A stretch of DNA of 30,269 nucleotides from Mesotaenium endlicherianum (taxonomy: Eukaryota > Streptophyta > Zygnematophyceae > Zygnematales > Mesotaeniaceae): assembly GCA_009602735.1 (NCBI GenBank), contig WELA01007584.1, forward strand, positions 169,196 through 199,464. Direction: 5' to 3'. The notes beneath the pieces were generated by a model. It was not told where the DNA came from. It saw nothing but the letters and a program-made list of their open reading frames with translations, and did not search any database. Each line of letters starts with the position of its first letter. Position 1 is the stretch's first letter. This document shows, piece by piece, positions 20,260 to 28,961 of this stretch. The position numbers and the translations under genes are program-made.

Positions 20260-20596
20260 TTTCACCTATCTCTGATCTTATAGTTTAAAAGAAAGAGATT
20301 TATCTTGAATAAGCTACACTCATTTTTATTGAGCACTTCGACAGGTAAAAACGTAGTAGTGAGACTTACCGGGTATCCAATACTTGGTGTAAGTAAACGG
20401 AAAATGGGAGTGTGCGTGAGAAAAAAGTGAGTGTGAGCACAGATGAGTGTGGAGAATGGTTATGAAATAATCGGCTGGTTCGTGAGGTGCGATCCCACTC
20501 CCTCCAACTGAATAATTAAGGTGGGCTGCCTGTCACAACTGTCACTTACTGTCACCTACTGTCACTTTCTGTCACTAACTGTCACTTTCGGGCACA
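20260..20596 (-). mobile_element. Subfamily 2 LTR (3' LTR of the minus-strand chromovirus), left end uncertain
   Basis: On the minus strand this follows the polypurine tract of the decayed chromovirus and starts near TGTGCCCGAAAG at 20596. It contains a six-fold repeat of about 10 bp, a block resembling an internal polypurine tract (gttggagggagtggg), and ACACTCA-rich sequence. A related fragment occurs at 12756-12960. The 3' end is not determined; similarity to the fragment is clear only to about 20360. Confidence 0.6.
20530..20588. repeat. Minisatellite of about 10 bp, six copies
   Basis: Six head-to-tail copies of a ctgtcac-plus-3 unit (endings aa, tta, cta, ttt, taa, ttt). It lies in the first 70 bp of the LTR, on the U3 side, where repeats often act as enhancers. 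The plus-strand relative at 12756 keeps only three copies. Confidence 0.9.
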
Positions 20597-20599
20597 TTT

Positions 20600-20634
20600 C
20601 CCCTCCAACTTAAATGGAGACAGGAACTCCTGTC
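20600..20634 (-). promoter_or_regulatory. Hairpin plus polypurine tract of the minus-strand chromovirus
   Basis: A perfect 7-bp hairpin (gacagga, 2-nt loop, tcctgtc; 20619-20634) lies 7 nt before aagttggagggg (20600-20611) on the minus strand. The position matches other elements but the stem sequence differs, suggesting the fold is what matters. Confidence 0.78.
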
Positions 20635-20663
20635 ACCTTCCCATGTCGACTGAAATGACAGTT

Positions 20664-21529
20664 AGGGAGAGGTCCTAGCCTCCCGAAGGTGGAAGCGTTT
20701 CAACGCCCCTTTGGCATTGGTCAAATGGTCCATCAATTTCCAGGTGTTCCCAGAGGCATCGTAACCCTTCCATTGAACCAAATATTTCATGACCTAATTA
20801 GATCATCAACAAACAAAGCGAGCTTCTAAAATCTCGTCCACTTCATAATCCTCAGGGTCACCATCTCGGACAGTAGGGACCGGTCTCGGTTGGATAAATA
20901 ACCGACCTGTGAACAGTGTGTCACCCTTGATGTACGGTTCTAGGAATAGACTGTAAAGACTGGGTGACCCTTGTATTCTGCTGATATATTCACTTTGTAA
21001 GCGTTCTAACCGACACGGCCCACTACTGAATATGGACCGACCTAGACCGGACCAAGCTTTTTCTTGACCACACCAGGCAGGTACAGGTATTGAGAACGCA
21101 GTTTGACCAAATCGTCCTTAGAAAATGTCAGCTCTCGACGGTGTTGATTAGCATATTTTTGTTGATTTTCTTGGCCTTTGTGTAGATTCTGTTGGACTTC
21201 TGAAAGGGTGTCAGCAAACTTCTGAGTTAATTGAAGAAACATCGGGTTGTCAATCCCCTGAGGGTGAGTTAAAGACTCCCCTGGCACATCTAACGAAGAC
21301 TTGGGAACTCTACCCAGACCGAGTTCAGAAGGAGTCTTTTCCGTTGACACATGCACCGCACTGTTGACCGCAAATTGAACTTGAGGCAACAAGTCATCCC
21401 AATTATCTTGTTTTTGGTTAATATATGCTCTCAGCACCTCTTGCAGAATTCGGATAGTTCTCTCAATCTGCCCATCAGTCTGAGGGTGGTTTGCTGTGCT
21501 GAGCAGCTGTTTGACTCCCATAAACCCCA
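20664..21529 (-). pseudogene. Decayed chromovirus integrase C-terminal half and chromodomain
   Basis: The open part (21042-21529) begins at the conserved GFMGVKQLLSTANHPQTDG stretch, keeps the catalytic Glu (GQIERTIR), and runs through NLHKGQENQQKYANQHRREL to KKKLGPV. A TAG then replaces the Trp of the VWVGPY motif (21042-21044). Beyond it, chromodomain sequence is recognisable at DNA level (for example 'gaagggttacgatgcctctggg' on the minus strand) but has several stops and frame changes. Upstream pol is absent: at 21530 the sequence switches to the repeated LTR of the methyltransferase element, which therefore appears to have inserted here. Confidence 0.88.
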
Positions 21530-21530
21530 T

Positions 21531-22260
21531 GTCGTGCGCTAGGAGGTCGGGTGCGTACTATCGACACAAGCAATGCATAATAAGCAAGCAGGCTTTGCTG
21601 CAATGAAGTTTACAATACAGGGGGCTTTATACCAAAAAGAGAGGCAAGTGTTGGATGTTTCAATCGGCCAACCGACGGGCTGCAGCTGTCGGTCGGTGGC
21701 CCTGGGTGCCCTCGGTGGCCTCGCCACTTGGGTGTCGGGCACTTAAGAGTGCCTGGGCCCGAGTGACGGGCATTTAAGTGCCCCTGGGCCACTTGAAGGT
21801 GCCCGCCACCTTCCGGTGGCGCCACGTGGCCTTGGTGGCTCCCGTCGCTTGGCGCCGAGCACAATTAAGTGCTCGGGCTGGCTGCCGGGTGCGCCTGGGC
21901 CAAGCGCAGCAGCCCGCCACCTTCCGGTGGCTCCACGTGGCCCCCTTGACCCTTGTTGTCTTTGCTTCGGGCTGTTGCTTGGGTCCCAGCGGCCTGTAGT
22001 GGCTATGAAAACAAGTCAAGTGCCACCGTCCAGTTTTGGACGGGTATTCGGCCCGTACCTCTGGTGCGTCTAGTAGGTCTGGCCCACGTGACAAGTGTTG
22101 ACTTGTCACGTGGCCTCTATCCCCTAGGCATGCGAGCATAGCAACTTAATAAACTAAATCACACAAATGCAAAGAGGCAAATGCCCGTTCGAGGTTGATC
22201 GCTCACACGCTTGTAGCTCGGGTTCGTGCGGCAACCTCAACTCAATAAATCATGACAGCT
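21531..22260 (-). repeat. Tandem unit 1 (730 bp)
   Basis: A direct repeat with exact 730-bp period relative to the next unit. It contains four CACGTG G-box cores and several near-palindromes with a TTAA-type centre (for example 'gggcatttaagtgccc'). Confidence 0.95.
22085..22112. promoter_or_regulatory. Perfect palindrome with two G-boxes
   Basis: cacgtgacaagt, loop gttg, then the exact complement: a 12-bp stem with CACGTG at each tip. CACGTG is the classical plant bZIP/bHLH site. It is repeated at 22815-22842. It lies on the upstream (U3) side of the TATA box on the minus strand. Confidence 0.8.
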
Positions 22261-22990
22261 GTCGTGCGCTAGGAGGTCGGGTGCGTACTATCGACACAAG
22301 CAATGCATAATAAGCAAGCAGGCTTTGCTGCAATGAAGTTTACAATACAGGGGGCTTTATACCAAAAAGAGAGGCAAGTGTTGGATGTTTCAATCGGCCA
22401 ACCGACGGGCTGCAGCTGTCGGTCGGTGGCCCTGGGTGCCCTCGGTGGCCTCGCCACTTGGGTGTCGGGCACTTAAGAGTGCCTGGGCCCGAGTGACGGG
22501 CATTTAAGTGCCCCTGGGCCACTTGAAGGTGCCCGCCACCTTCCGGTGGCGCCACGTGGCCTTGGTGGCTCCCGTCGCTTGGCGCCGAGCACAATTAAGT
22601 GCTCGGGCTGGCTGCCGGGTGCGCCTGGGCCAAGCGCAGCAGCCCGCCACCTTCCGGTGGCTCCACGTGGCCCCCTTGACCCTTGTTGTCTTTGCTTCGG
22701 GCTGTTGCTTGGGTCCCAGCGGCCTGTAGTGGCTATGAAAACAAGTCAAGTGCCACCGTCCAGTTTTGGACGGGTATTCGGCCCGTACCTCTGGTGCGTC
22801 TAGTAGGTCTGGCGCACGTGACAAGTGTTGACTTGTCACGTGGCATCTATCCCCTAGGCATGCGAGCATAGCAACTTAATAAACTAAATCACACAAATGC
22901 AAAGAGGCAAATGCCCGTTCGAGGTTGATCGCTCACACGCTTGTAGCTCGGGTTCGTGCGGCAACCTCAACTCAATAAATCATGACAGCT
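22261..22990 (-). repeat. Tandem unit 2 (730 bp)
   Basis: Nearly identical to unit 1; I saw two substitutions (around 22814 and 22845). The unit junction lies in the palindrome gacagctgtc. Confidence 0.95.
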
Positions 22991-23125
22991 GTCGTGCGCT
23001 AGGAGGTCGGGTGCGTACTATCGACACAAGCAATGCATAATAAGCAAGCAGGCTTTGCTGCAATGAAGTTTACAATACAGGGGGCTTTATATCAAAAAGG
23101 GAGGCAAGTGTTGGATGTTTCAATC
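22991..23125 (-). repeat. Partial tandem unit 3 (135 bp)
   Basis: Same as the first 135 bp of units 1 and 2 apart from about two substitutions. It stops exactly at the boundary with the element's coding interior. Confidence 0.95.
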
Positions 23126-23138
23126 CCCCTCCCAGCTC

Positions 23139-26100
23139 TCAGCCTCTAGCTGATGGGCTGTGTACGCTGCCTAAGGCTAGCTCAGTGCAGTCTTCGCAGA
23201 ACCAGTCGTCAGCGGGCACGCGGGCCAGCGGCGGGTCGAGGCAGCCGATGTGGAAGCCGAGGTTGCAGCTGTCGCAAAGCAGCATCTTGGCCTCCTGGCC
23301 GATGCTGTGACAGATCTGGCACGCCCAGTCCTTGGGCGGCCGCGCGTCGCGGGGACGGACCTGCAAGTCCAGAATAGGAAGATGGCACGGCCCACAGTTC
23401 TTCGTGTGGTCCTTGTGAAGACGGCCATCTGCGCCTTCCAGCTCCAGGACGCCTGACGCCAAGGCACGCTTGACGCGCAGGATGACCGGCGAGCTGCTGG
23501 TGTCGAGGGTGTTCTTCGTCTGGCGTCTAAGGTACACGAAGTCACCCGCGGAAAACTGCAACACACGCGGATGATAGGCTCCTCCACGAGTCATGGCGTA
23601 CCTTAGTGTGTCGCGATGCTGTGCGATGCTGAGGTTATCCATGGCCATGGGCATCAGGCGCCGAAAGAGCTGAGCACGCTGCCCGATAAGAGCACTCCAT
23701 GTGTCGGGACTGTCCAAGTCCAAGACGTTCTCGGCCACAGTTCTGGCTGCTGCTGGCAGGATGGGCTGTCGGCCGTAGAGAAGAAAGTAGGGAGAGTGCG
23801 AGGCCAGGGAGGCCAGCTTACTGAACCTGTACCCCATCGCCAGCCAAGGGAGGGCGTCATCCCAGTAGGTACGGTCGTGGGCAAGGCAGTACTTCCGCAG
23901 CCCTAGCTTGACGGTCTGCACCATGCGCACGGCGAGGCCGTCAGCCTGAGGATGATCGCGGGAGGTGGTGCGGTGGTCGATCATAGAGCACTCTAGTAGC
24001 TTCTGAAAGCTGCCCTGGAACTCCTTGCCCTGGTCGGTCAGCACCTCAGTGCAGCCGCCAAAACGACTAAGGACCTGATTGAGGAAGGCCTGCGCGATCC
24101 CCTCACTGGCCTTGCTGGGCAAGGGCACGAGCTCGATCCACTTGGATATGTGCTCAATCATCACCAAGACGTAGAGGTTGCCCTGGCGGGACTTGGGCAG
24201 CTCTCCAGCCAAGTCAAGCGACCACCTGTAGAACAGCCCCTGAATAGGAAGGGGGCTGAGGGCAACGGTGCGCGCTGTGAAGCTCGAGCGTACACGGTCG
24301 CAGAGAGTGCAGCTGCTGACGACAGTGGCGACGACCTTAGTCATGCCGTGCCACCAGTACTCGGCCTGAAGAAGACTGAGGGTGCGCTTGACACCGAAGT
24401 GCCCGAGGGACTCGTGCACTCGGCGCACCAGCTGACTGCGTATGGCAGGCTCAGGGACCACCAGGACGGAGCCGTCCGCCATCACGCGCCGCACGCGCCC
24501 CTCCATGAAAATGAAGTCGCGGCTGCGCCTGAGGATGCGGTCGCGCTCGCGTGCGCTGACATCGGGTGCCAACTCCTTGGCCGTGACGTACTGCAGCACT
24601 GGGGCGTCGTCCCACACGTCCTCGGGACCGCGCTGCCAGCTGTCCTGATCCTCTGCCGCTGCCAGGGCCAATCGCCGAGTGGTGACGGTGACCATGTCCA
24701 GGCTAGTGAGCCCTGCGGGCCGCACATCGCCGTCCACGGTGAAGGCCAGGAAGGCCGCCGCGTGCCAGGCCACCGGCTCATCCTCATCGTGGCGGGCCAC
24801 AGTGAGATCCCTCGAGGAGGGCAGCGGGTTACGGCTGAGACCGTCAGCGTCCAGGTTGGTCGAGCCTGGACGGTGGTGCACGTCGAAGGTGTACTCCTGC
24901 AAGATAAGCGCCCACCGTGCGTACTTGCCGGTCAAGCGCTCCGACGTCATGAGCCACTTAAGTGGCTGATGGTCGGTGACCAGGCGGAAGTGCGTGCCGT
25001 AGAGATAGTGCCTGAAGTGCACGATCGCCCAGACCGCTGCCAGGCACTCCCCCTCGTAGGAGCCGTAGTTGCCTTCCGCGCGGTTGTTGCTGCGGCTGGC
25101 GTAGGCCACCACATGCTCGAAGCCGTCATGCTCCTGCACCAGCACAGCGCCCAGCCCTGCCTGCGACCAGTCGGTGTGGAGGATGAAGGGCTTCGCGTAG
25201 TCAGGACGCCGAAGCACAGGAGCGCTCACCAGCAGCTCCTTGAGCTTATCGAATGCCGCCTGCTGCTCTGGTCCCCATACGTAGGCAACGCCCTTGCGGA
25301 GCAAGTCGTTGAGCGGCTTGGCTAGCTCGCTGAACCCTGGCACGAAGCGGCGGTAGTAGTTGGCGATGCCGAGGAAGGCCCGTAGCTGCGAGAGATCTGT
25401 AGGAGGTGGGATGCCTGTGATAGCCGAGATCTTCGCCAGCTGGGGTGCCAAGCCGCTGGAGAAGAGCAGGTGGCCAAGGTATTCCACCCTGCGGGTCCCA
25501 AAGGTGCACTTGCCTGGATGGCACTTGAGCCCAGCGGCCTCCAAGCGGTCCAAGACGGCAGTGATGTGCACCACGTGCTCCTCAAACGTCTGACTGAAGA
25601 CGAGCACGTCATCGATGTAGCATCGGGCAAAGGACAGACCGACCAGCTCCTTATCCATCACCCTCTGAAAGGTAGCTGGCGCGTTCTTCAACCCGAACGG
25701 CATCACCACCCACTCGTAGAGCCGCTGTGCTCCCCAGAACGCCGTCTTATGCTGGTCCTCCTCGGCGATGAGAATCTGGTTCAAGCCCTGACGCAGATCC
25801 AGCACTGAGAACCAAGTGCACGTGCCAATGTCGTCAAAGATCTCGTCAGGCGTCGGCATAGGATATCTGTCCTGCTCGGTGACCTCGTTCAGCTTACGAT
25901 AGTCACCGCACATCCTCTTCTCGGACCAGTTGCCCGAGGCATCCTTCTTGGCTGGCATGACCGTGGGTGCGGCATAACGAGAGGAGGACTCCCGAATGAG
26001 CCGGCTGTCCTCCAGCTTGCCTGTCTGCGCGCTGATCAAGCCATCCTCGAAGTGGCTGTAGCGATAACGCTTCAGGAAAATGGGCTCTTACGACGAGAGA

Positions 26101-26570
26101 GTAATCCGCATGGGGTCCCCCCTGTAGCGCCCGAGATCGTGCATGCCGCTGGCAAAGCTGGTGCTGCGCCTCCCATCCAGCAGTGCCGTCAACTGTGCGG
26201 CCTGTGCCTTGGTGAGTGTCCCCCCCAGCTTCCATGTCGGTGGAGCTGGTGGCGTCGCCTGGCCTGCTGGAGTCTCCTGTCATGCCGCTGGGGTAGACTG
26301 TGGTGCTGCAGGTGTCACCTGCCCTGCAGCGGTTGGCGCTCGGCCTGCCGCGGGTACTTGCACTGTGGCAGTTGCGGCCAGCTGCCTGGCACCGTCTGCC
26401 TGCGAGCGATAGTCTGCCTGCGAGCGAGGAAAAAGAAAAGGTGACTGGGACTCCCTGGGTTGCTGTGAGGACTCCTCTCTCCGCCGGCCCCCCCCCAGCA
26501 AACCAGAGTCCTCCCCGCGCGGCGGCGGGGAGGGGGGGCGGGTGCGCGCTTGCGGTGCAGGCCCTGCGCG
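23139..26570 (-). pseudogene. Pol of the methyltransferase element: RT, RNase H, integrase, PHD finger
   Basis: The longest open part spans 26087-23139; residue numbers here count from 26039. Reverse transcriptase: lead-in RYRYSHFEDGLISAQ, motif A VLDLRQG, and YIDD at 141-144. RNase H: HTDWSQAGLG, EGECLAAV, VTDHQPL and LDADGLSR, all four acidic residues kept. Integrase: HESLGH and CTLC zinc module, Asp609 (SLDLAG) and Asp669 (LTDQGKEF), but position 704 is Val (GLAVRMVQ) where the family has the catalytic Glu. The C-terminus (907 to about 950) is a complete C4HC3 PHD finger: CQIC, CDSC, GFHIGC, DWFCEDC. PHD fingers read histone H3 tails. Stops at 26088-26090 (TAA) and 26280-26282 (TGA) interrupt an otherwise continuous frame leading down from the methyltransferase. 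The lost Glu suggests this copy cannot integrate itself. Confidence 0.92.
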
Positions 26571-28829
26571 TCAATGATGCCACGTCGTGCCGGGCGGGGC
26601 CTGATTGTCATCGTCGGTGGAGTCATTGTCCATATCATCGGCAGGCCGAGGGAGCTCGGGATGTCGGGCTGCGGTGTAGAGAGGCGCCAAGGCTTGCGTC
26701 TGCAGCAGAATCCACGTGAGGACGTTGGCGTCGATGGCCTGCCCCAAGAGGCGAATGCGGTTCACCTCAGTGAGACCGTCCACCTGTGTGAGATGCGGCG
26801 GGAAGCCCATGGCACGCTCCATCTCCGCAGGGCGCGGCCTGTCAAACATGCCAGTCTCCAGGTCGATGACCATCCCGCGCTGATCTCCGACGAAGGCGTC
26901 GCTGTCGTAGCGGCTGACAAAAGTCGGCAGCGCGCGAGTGACGTCATGCAGGACCTCACACTGCGCCATGGAGGGATGTGGCAGCGCCGTCACGCGCTGG
27001 GCCAGACGAGGGGCATCGAGGATGGAGTCGACGGTGCGTGGGTGACGTGGATGAGAGGCGGCCAACGCCTCGAGAGTACCTGGCATCGCCAGGTTTGTGA
27101 AGTAGGCGCGGACGCGGTGCGCGAAGGAACCAATCTGGGCAGCGTCGATGACGGCCTCGCGGCCGACGTAGCTGCTGCAAAGAGCGAAGTCGGCGCTAAC
27201 ATCGGGACGGCGATCGTGGCGCGCGGCCACGTTCTCCAGGACCCACGCGAGTGTGTGTGGCGGCTGGCGATCCTCAACAATGTTGAGGACGCGGAGCAAG
27301 TGCCAGAAGAGGGCCGTGCGGGGATCGCTGAGCGCCCTGCCACGCCCGGCTCTGGAGAAGCCCTGGCACTCCCAACCGGCGATGACGAGGTCAATGGGCC
27401 CAAGTCGGGTGACATGCTCGACGGTGATGTCGCGGATGTCCATGGGCCAGTCTGTCTGAGCGCGGCGGAATGCGTGCGCGGGAAGGAGGTCAGGGAACCG
27501 CTCGTGGCCCAACGCCATCTGCCGACGGGCCACCTGCTGGGCCTCAGGATCGGGATCGACGTAGACGTAGCGGCGCACCGGGATGCCGGCCTGTAAGGTC
27601 GCGAGTAACCCGGTGGCGATGCCGGCAAAGAGCTCGACGAGGACGATGCCGCCGGGTTGCTCGTCTAGAGCGTCTGCGCAGATAGGAGTCGGAAGTGGGC
27701 GACACCCCATTGCAGGGGTGCCGGGCTGAGCGGGCGGCGGGAAGGTACGCTCGGCGCTGTGCTGATGTGGCGCCATGCGGAGGGCGGCCACAGCACGGTC
27801 TGCGTAGTCACGCGTAAGGTTGGGGATGCGGTCAGTGAGCGGCTGCGGACGCTCCCCCCGTGCGTGGTCCTGGTAGGTGCGCCACCGCAGGCGCGCATCC
27901 TGCAGGGCTGTGGGAGAGACAGCGCGGGCCTGACGTCGGGCCGAGGCCACGCACAGCTGCTGCCACCTGTCGCGCTGGGCGCGGTCAGTCTGGTGCGAGG
28001 CCGCGTGGGCCAGCTGGTCGAGAACGGGACGCTGAGTCAAGTAGGGGTGCGGGTCGAAGTAGGCCCGCTGGCGTGCGCGCATGTCTGCAGAAGGGACTGT
28101 GCAAACGGAGCGCTCGGAGCTGTCGACCTCCTGCGGGGATCGAACCAGCCGGCGAGGGGCCAGCTGGACTCGCGGCCGGGGCTGCCCTCGTGGGACGGGC
28201 GCGTCCCGGGGCTGCCGGAGACTAGACATGAGCCGTGTGCGTGCGGCGGCCGTAAAGGGGTGACGACTGGGCGGCCTGCTGTTGGTGCGGGCCACCTTGG
28301 GAGGAGGTGACCCGGAGGGACCGTCGCCAGCGATGTGGCTGCGAGGGACGCTGACGCGCGGAGCTGTAGGGGCCAGCATCACAAAATGCGCCTCGGAAGA
28401 AGACTGAGCGTCGTCGCCAGCTGAGAGGGACCGGAAGGGCGGAGTGCGGCGTCGGTCTCGAGGGTCGTCGTATGGCGGCGTGTCCCCGTGGGTCCGCGTG
28501 TCGTCGTAAGGTGGCGTGACGGAGCGGGCGCGCGTCTCGCGGAGGGGAGTCACCTCTCGCGCGGGTCCGATGGTCGGCCAAGTGCGATGTGCGTAGGTCA
28601 GATGGGCGCAAATAGACGGGGTCGTGCGGCGTGGCTCGCGGACGCTGAGCCTGGGCGCTGGCTGCTGTATGGAGTGTGTGCCAGCGCTAGAGGAGGCCGC
28701 GGCAGCCTGGCTCGTCGCAAACAAATGCGCGATGCGGCGACACTCGTGGCTCGTCGAGCAGTCGTGTGACACTGGTCGGCTGGGTCCAGCGGCGTCGGTG
28801 CGAGCCCTGCTGGGCCAGTCGTGAGTCAT
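26571..28829 (-). CDS. Retrotransposon-encoded DNMT3-like DNA (cytosine-5) methyltransferase
   Basis: 752 codons from ATG 28829; the frame is open back to 28961. Residues 1 to about 390 are Pro/Arg/Ser-rich with TPPYDD repeats (about 105-130) and no clear domain. The catalytic domain follows: motif I ELFAGIATGLL (399-409), motif IV GWECQGFS with nucleophile Cys488 (usual Pro-Cys is Glu-Cys here), motif VI LENVAAR (532-534 = ENV), motif VIII HRVRAYFTNL (about 571-580), the block MERAMGFPPHLTQ, and motif X RLLGQAID. FAGIATGLL, HRVRAYF and MER-GFP resemble DNMT3 rather than DNMT1 or CMT enzymes. It would transfer a methyl group from AdoMet to cytosine. It shares one frame with protease and pol, ending in TGA at 26571, so it was probably part of a Gag-Pol polyprotein. 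DNMT-bearing retrotransposons are known from charophytes and dinoflagellates. The domain looks intact; activity is untested. Confidence 0.93.
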   Translation of the reverse strand: MTHDWPSRARTDAAGPSRPVSHDCSTSHECRRIAHLFATSQAAAASSSAGTHSIQQPAPRLSVREPRRTTPSICAHLTYAHRTWPTIGPAREVTPLRETRARSVTPPYDDTRTHGDTPPYDDPRDRRRTPPFRSLSAGDDAQSSSEAHFVMLAPTAPRVSVPRSHIAGDGPSGSPPPKVARTNSRPPSRHPFTAAARTRLMSSLRQPRDAPVPRGQPRPRVQLAPRRLVRSPQEVDSSERSVCTVPSADMRARQRAYFDPHPYLTQRPVLDQLAHAASHQTDRAQRDRWQQLCVASARRQARAVSPTALQDARLRWRTYQDHARGERPQPLTDRIPNLTRDYADRAVAALRMAPHQHSAERTFPPPAQPGTPAMGCRPLPTPICADALDEQPGGIVLVELFAGIATGLLATLQAGIPVRRYVYVDPDPEAQQVARRQMALGHERFPDLLPAHAFRRAQTDWPMDIRDITVEHVTRLGPIDLVIAGWECQGFSRAGRGRALSDPRTALFWHLLRVLNIVEDRQPPHTLAWVLENVAARHDRRPDVSADFALCSSYVGREAVIDAAQIGSFAHRVRAYFTNLAMPGTLEALAASHPRHPRTVDSILDAPRLAQRVTALPHPSMAQCEVLHDVTRALPTFVSRYDSDAFVGDQRGMVIDLETGMFDRPRPAEMERAMGFPPHLTQVDGLTEVNRIRLLGQAIDANVLTWILLQTQALAPLYTAARHPELPRPADDMDNDSTDDDNQAPPGTTWHH

Positions 28830-28961
28830 GGGCTGGCTGGGTGCGCTGAAGCCGGGCGGACCAGTAGGTGTGCGCCGCCTGCGTGTTGTAGGCGCAACTG
28901 GCGGGGGCTCCTCGGGTGGCGCCGCGCTGAGGGCCTCGACGGAAGCCTCTGGCAGTCGTTC

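Larger units (their letters stand above)
21531..23125 (-). mobile_element. 3' LTR region of the methyltransferase element: 730-bp tandem array
   Basis: On the minus strand this begins TGAAACATCC just after the purine-rich ctgggaggggga that follows the pol stop, and ends ACGACA at 21530/21531, where chromovirus sequence resumes. The TG...CA ends and the polypurine tract support an LTR reading. It consists of units 21531-22260, 22261-22990 and a 135-bp partial unit 22991-23125. The two full units differ at about two bases, so duplication was recent. Each copy of the 135-bp part has a TATAAAG box (21625-21631, 22355-22361, 23085-23091), the last placed about 95 bp before the LTR end as expected for a promoter. 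Normal LTR length cannot be told from one copy. Confidence 0.7.

Noticed and set aside
21531-23125. Satellite DNA or CRISPR-like array
   Set aside because: The unit is 730 bp with a TATA box, TG...CA outer ends and a position next to a polypurine tract, which fits an LTR better. It has no spacers of CRISPR type.
24150-25325. 391-codon open frame on the plus strand
   Set aside because: It lies exactly antisense to the RT/RNase H/integrase gene. Its length is a by-product of GC-rich codon use, and it shows no domain.
25903-26583. 226-codon minus-strand frame overlapping the RT lead-in
   Set aside because: The neighbouring frame carries the family-like lead-in (RYRYSHFEDG), so this frame is a shadow.
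26550-27596. 348-codon open frame on the plus strand
   Set aside because: Antisense shadow of the methyltransferase domain, with no recognisable motif.
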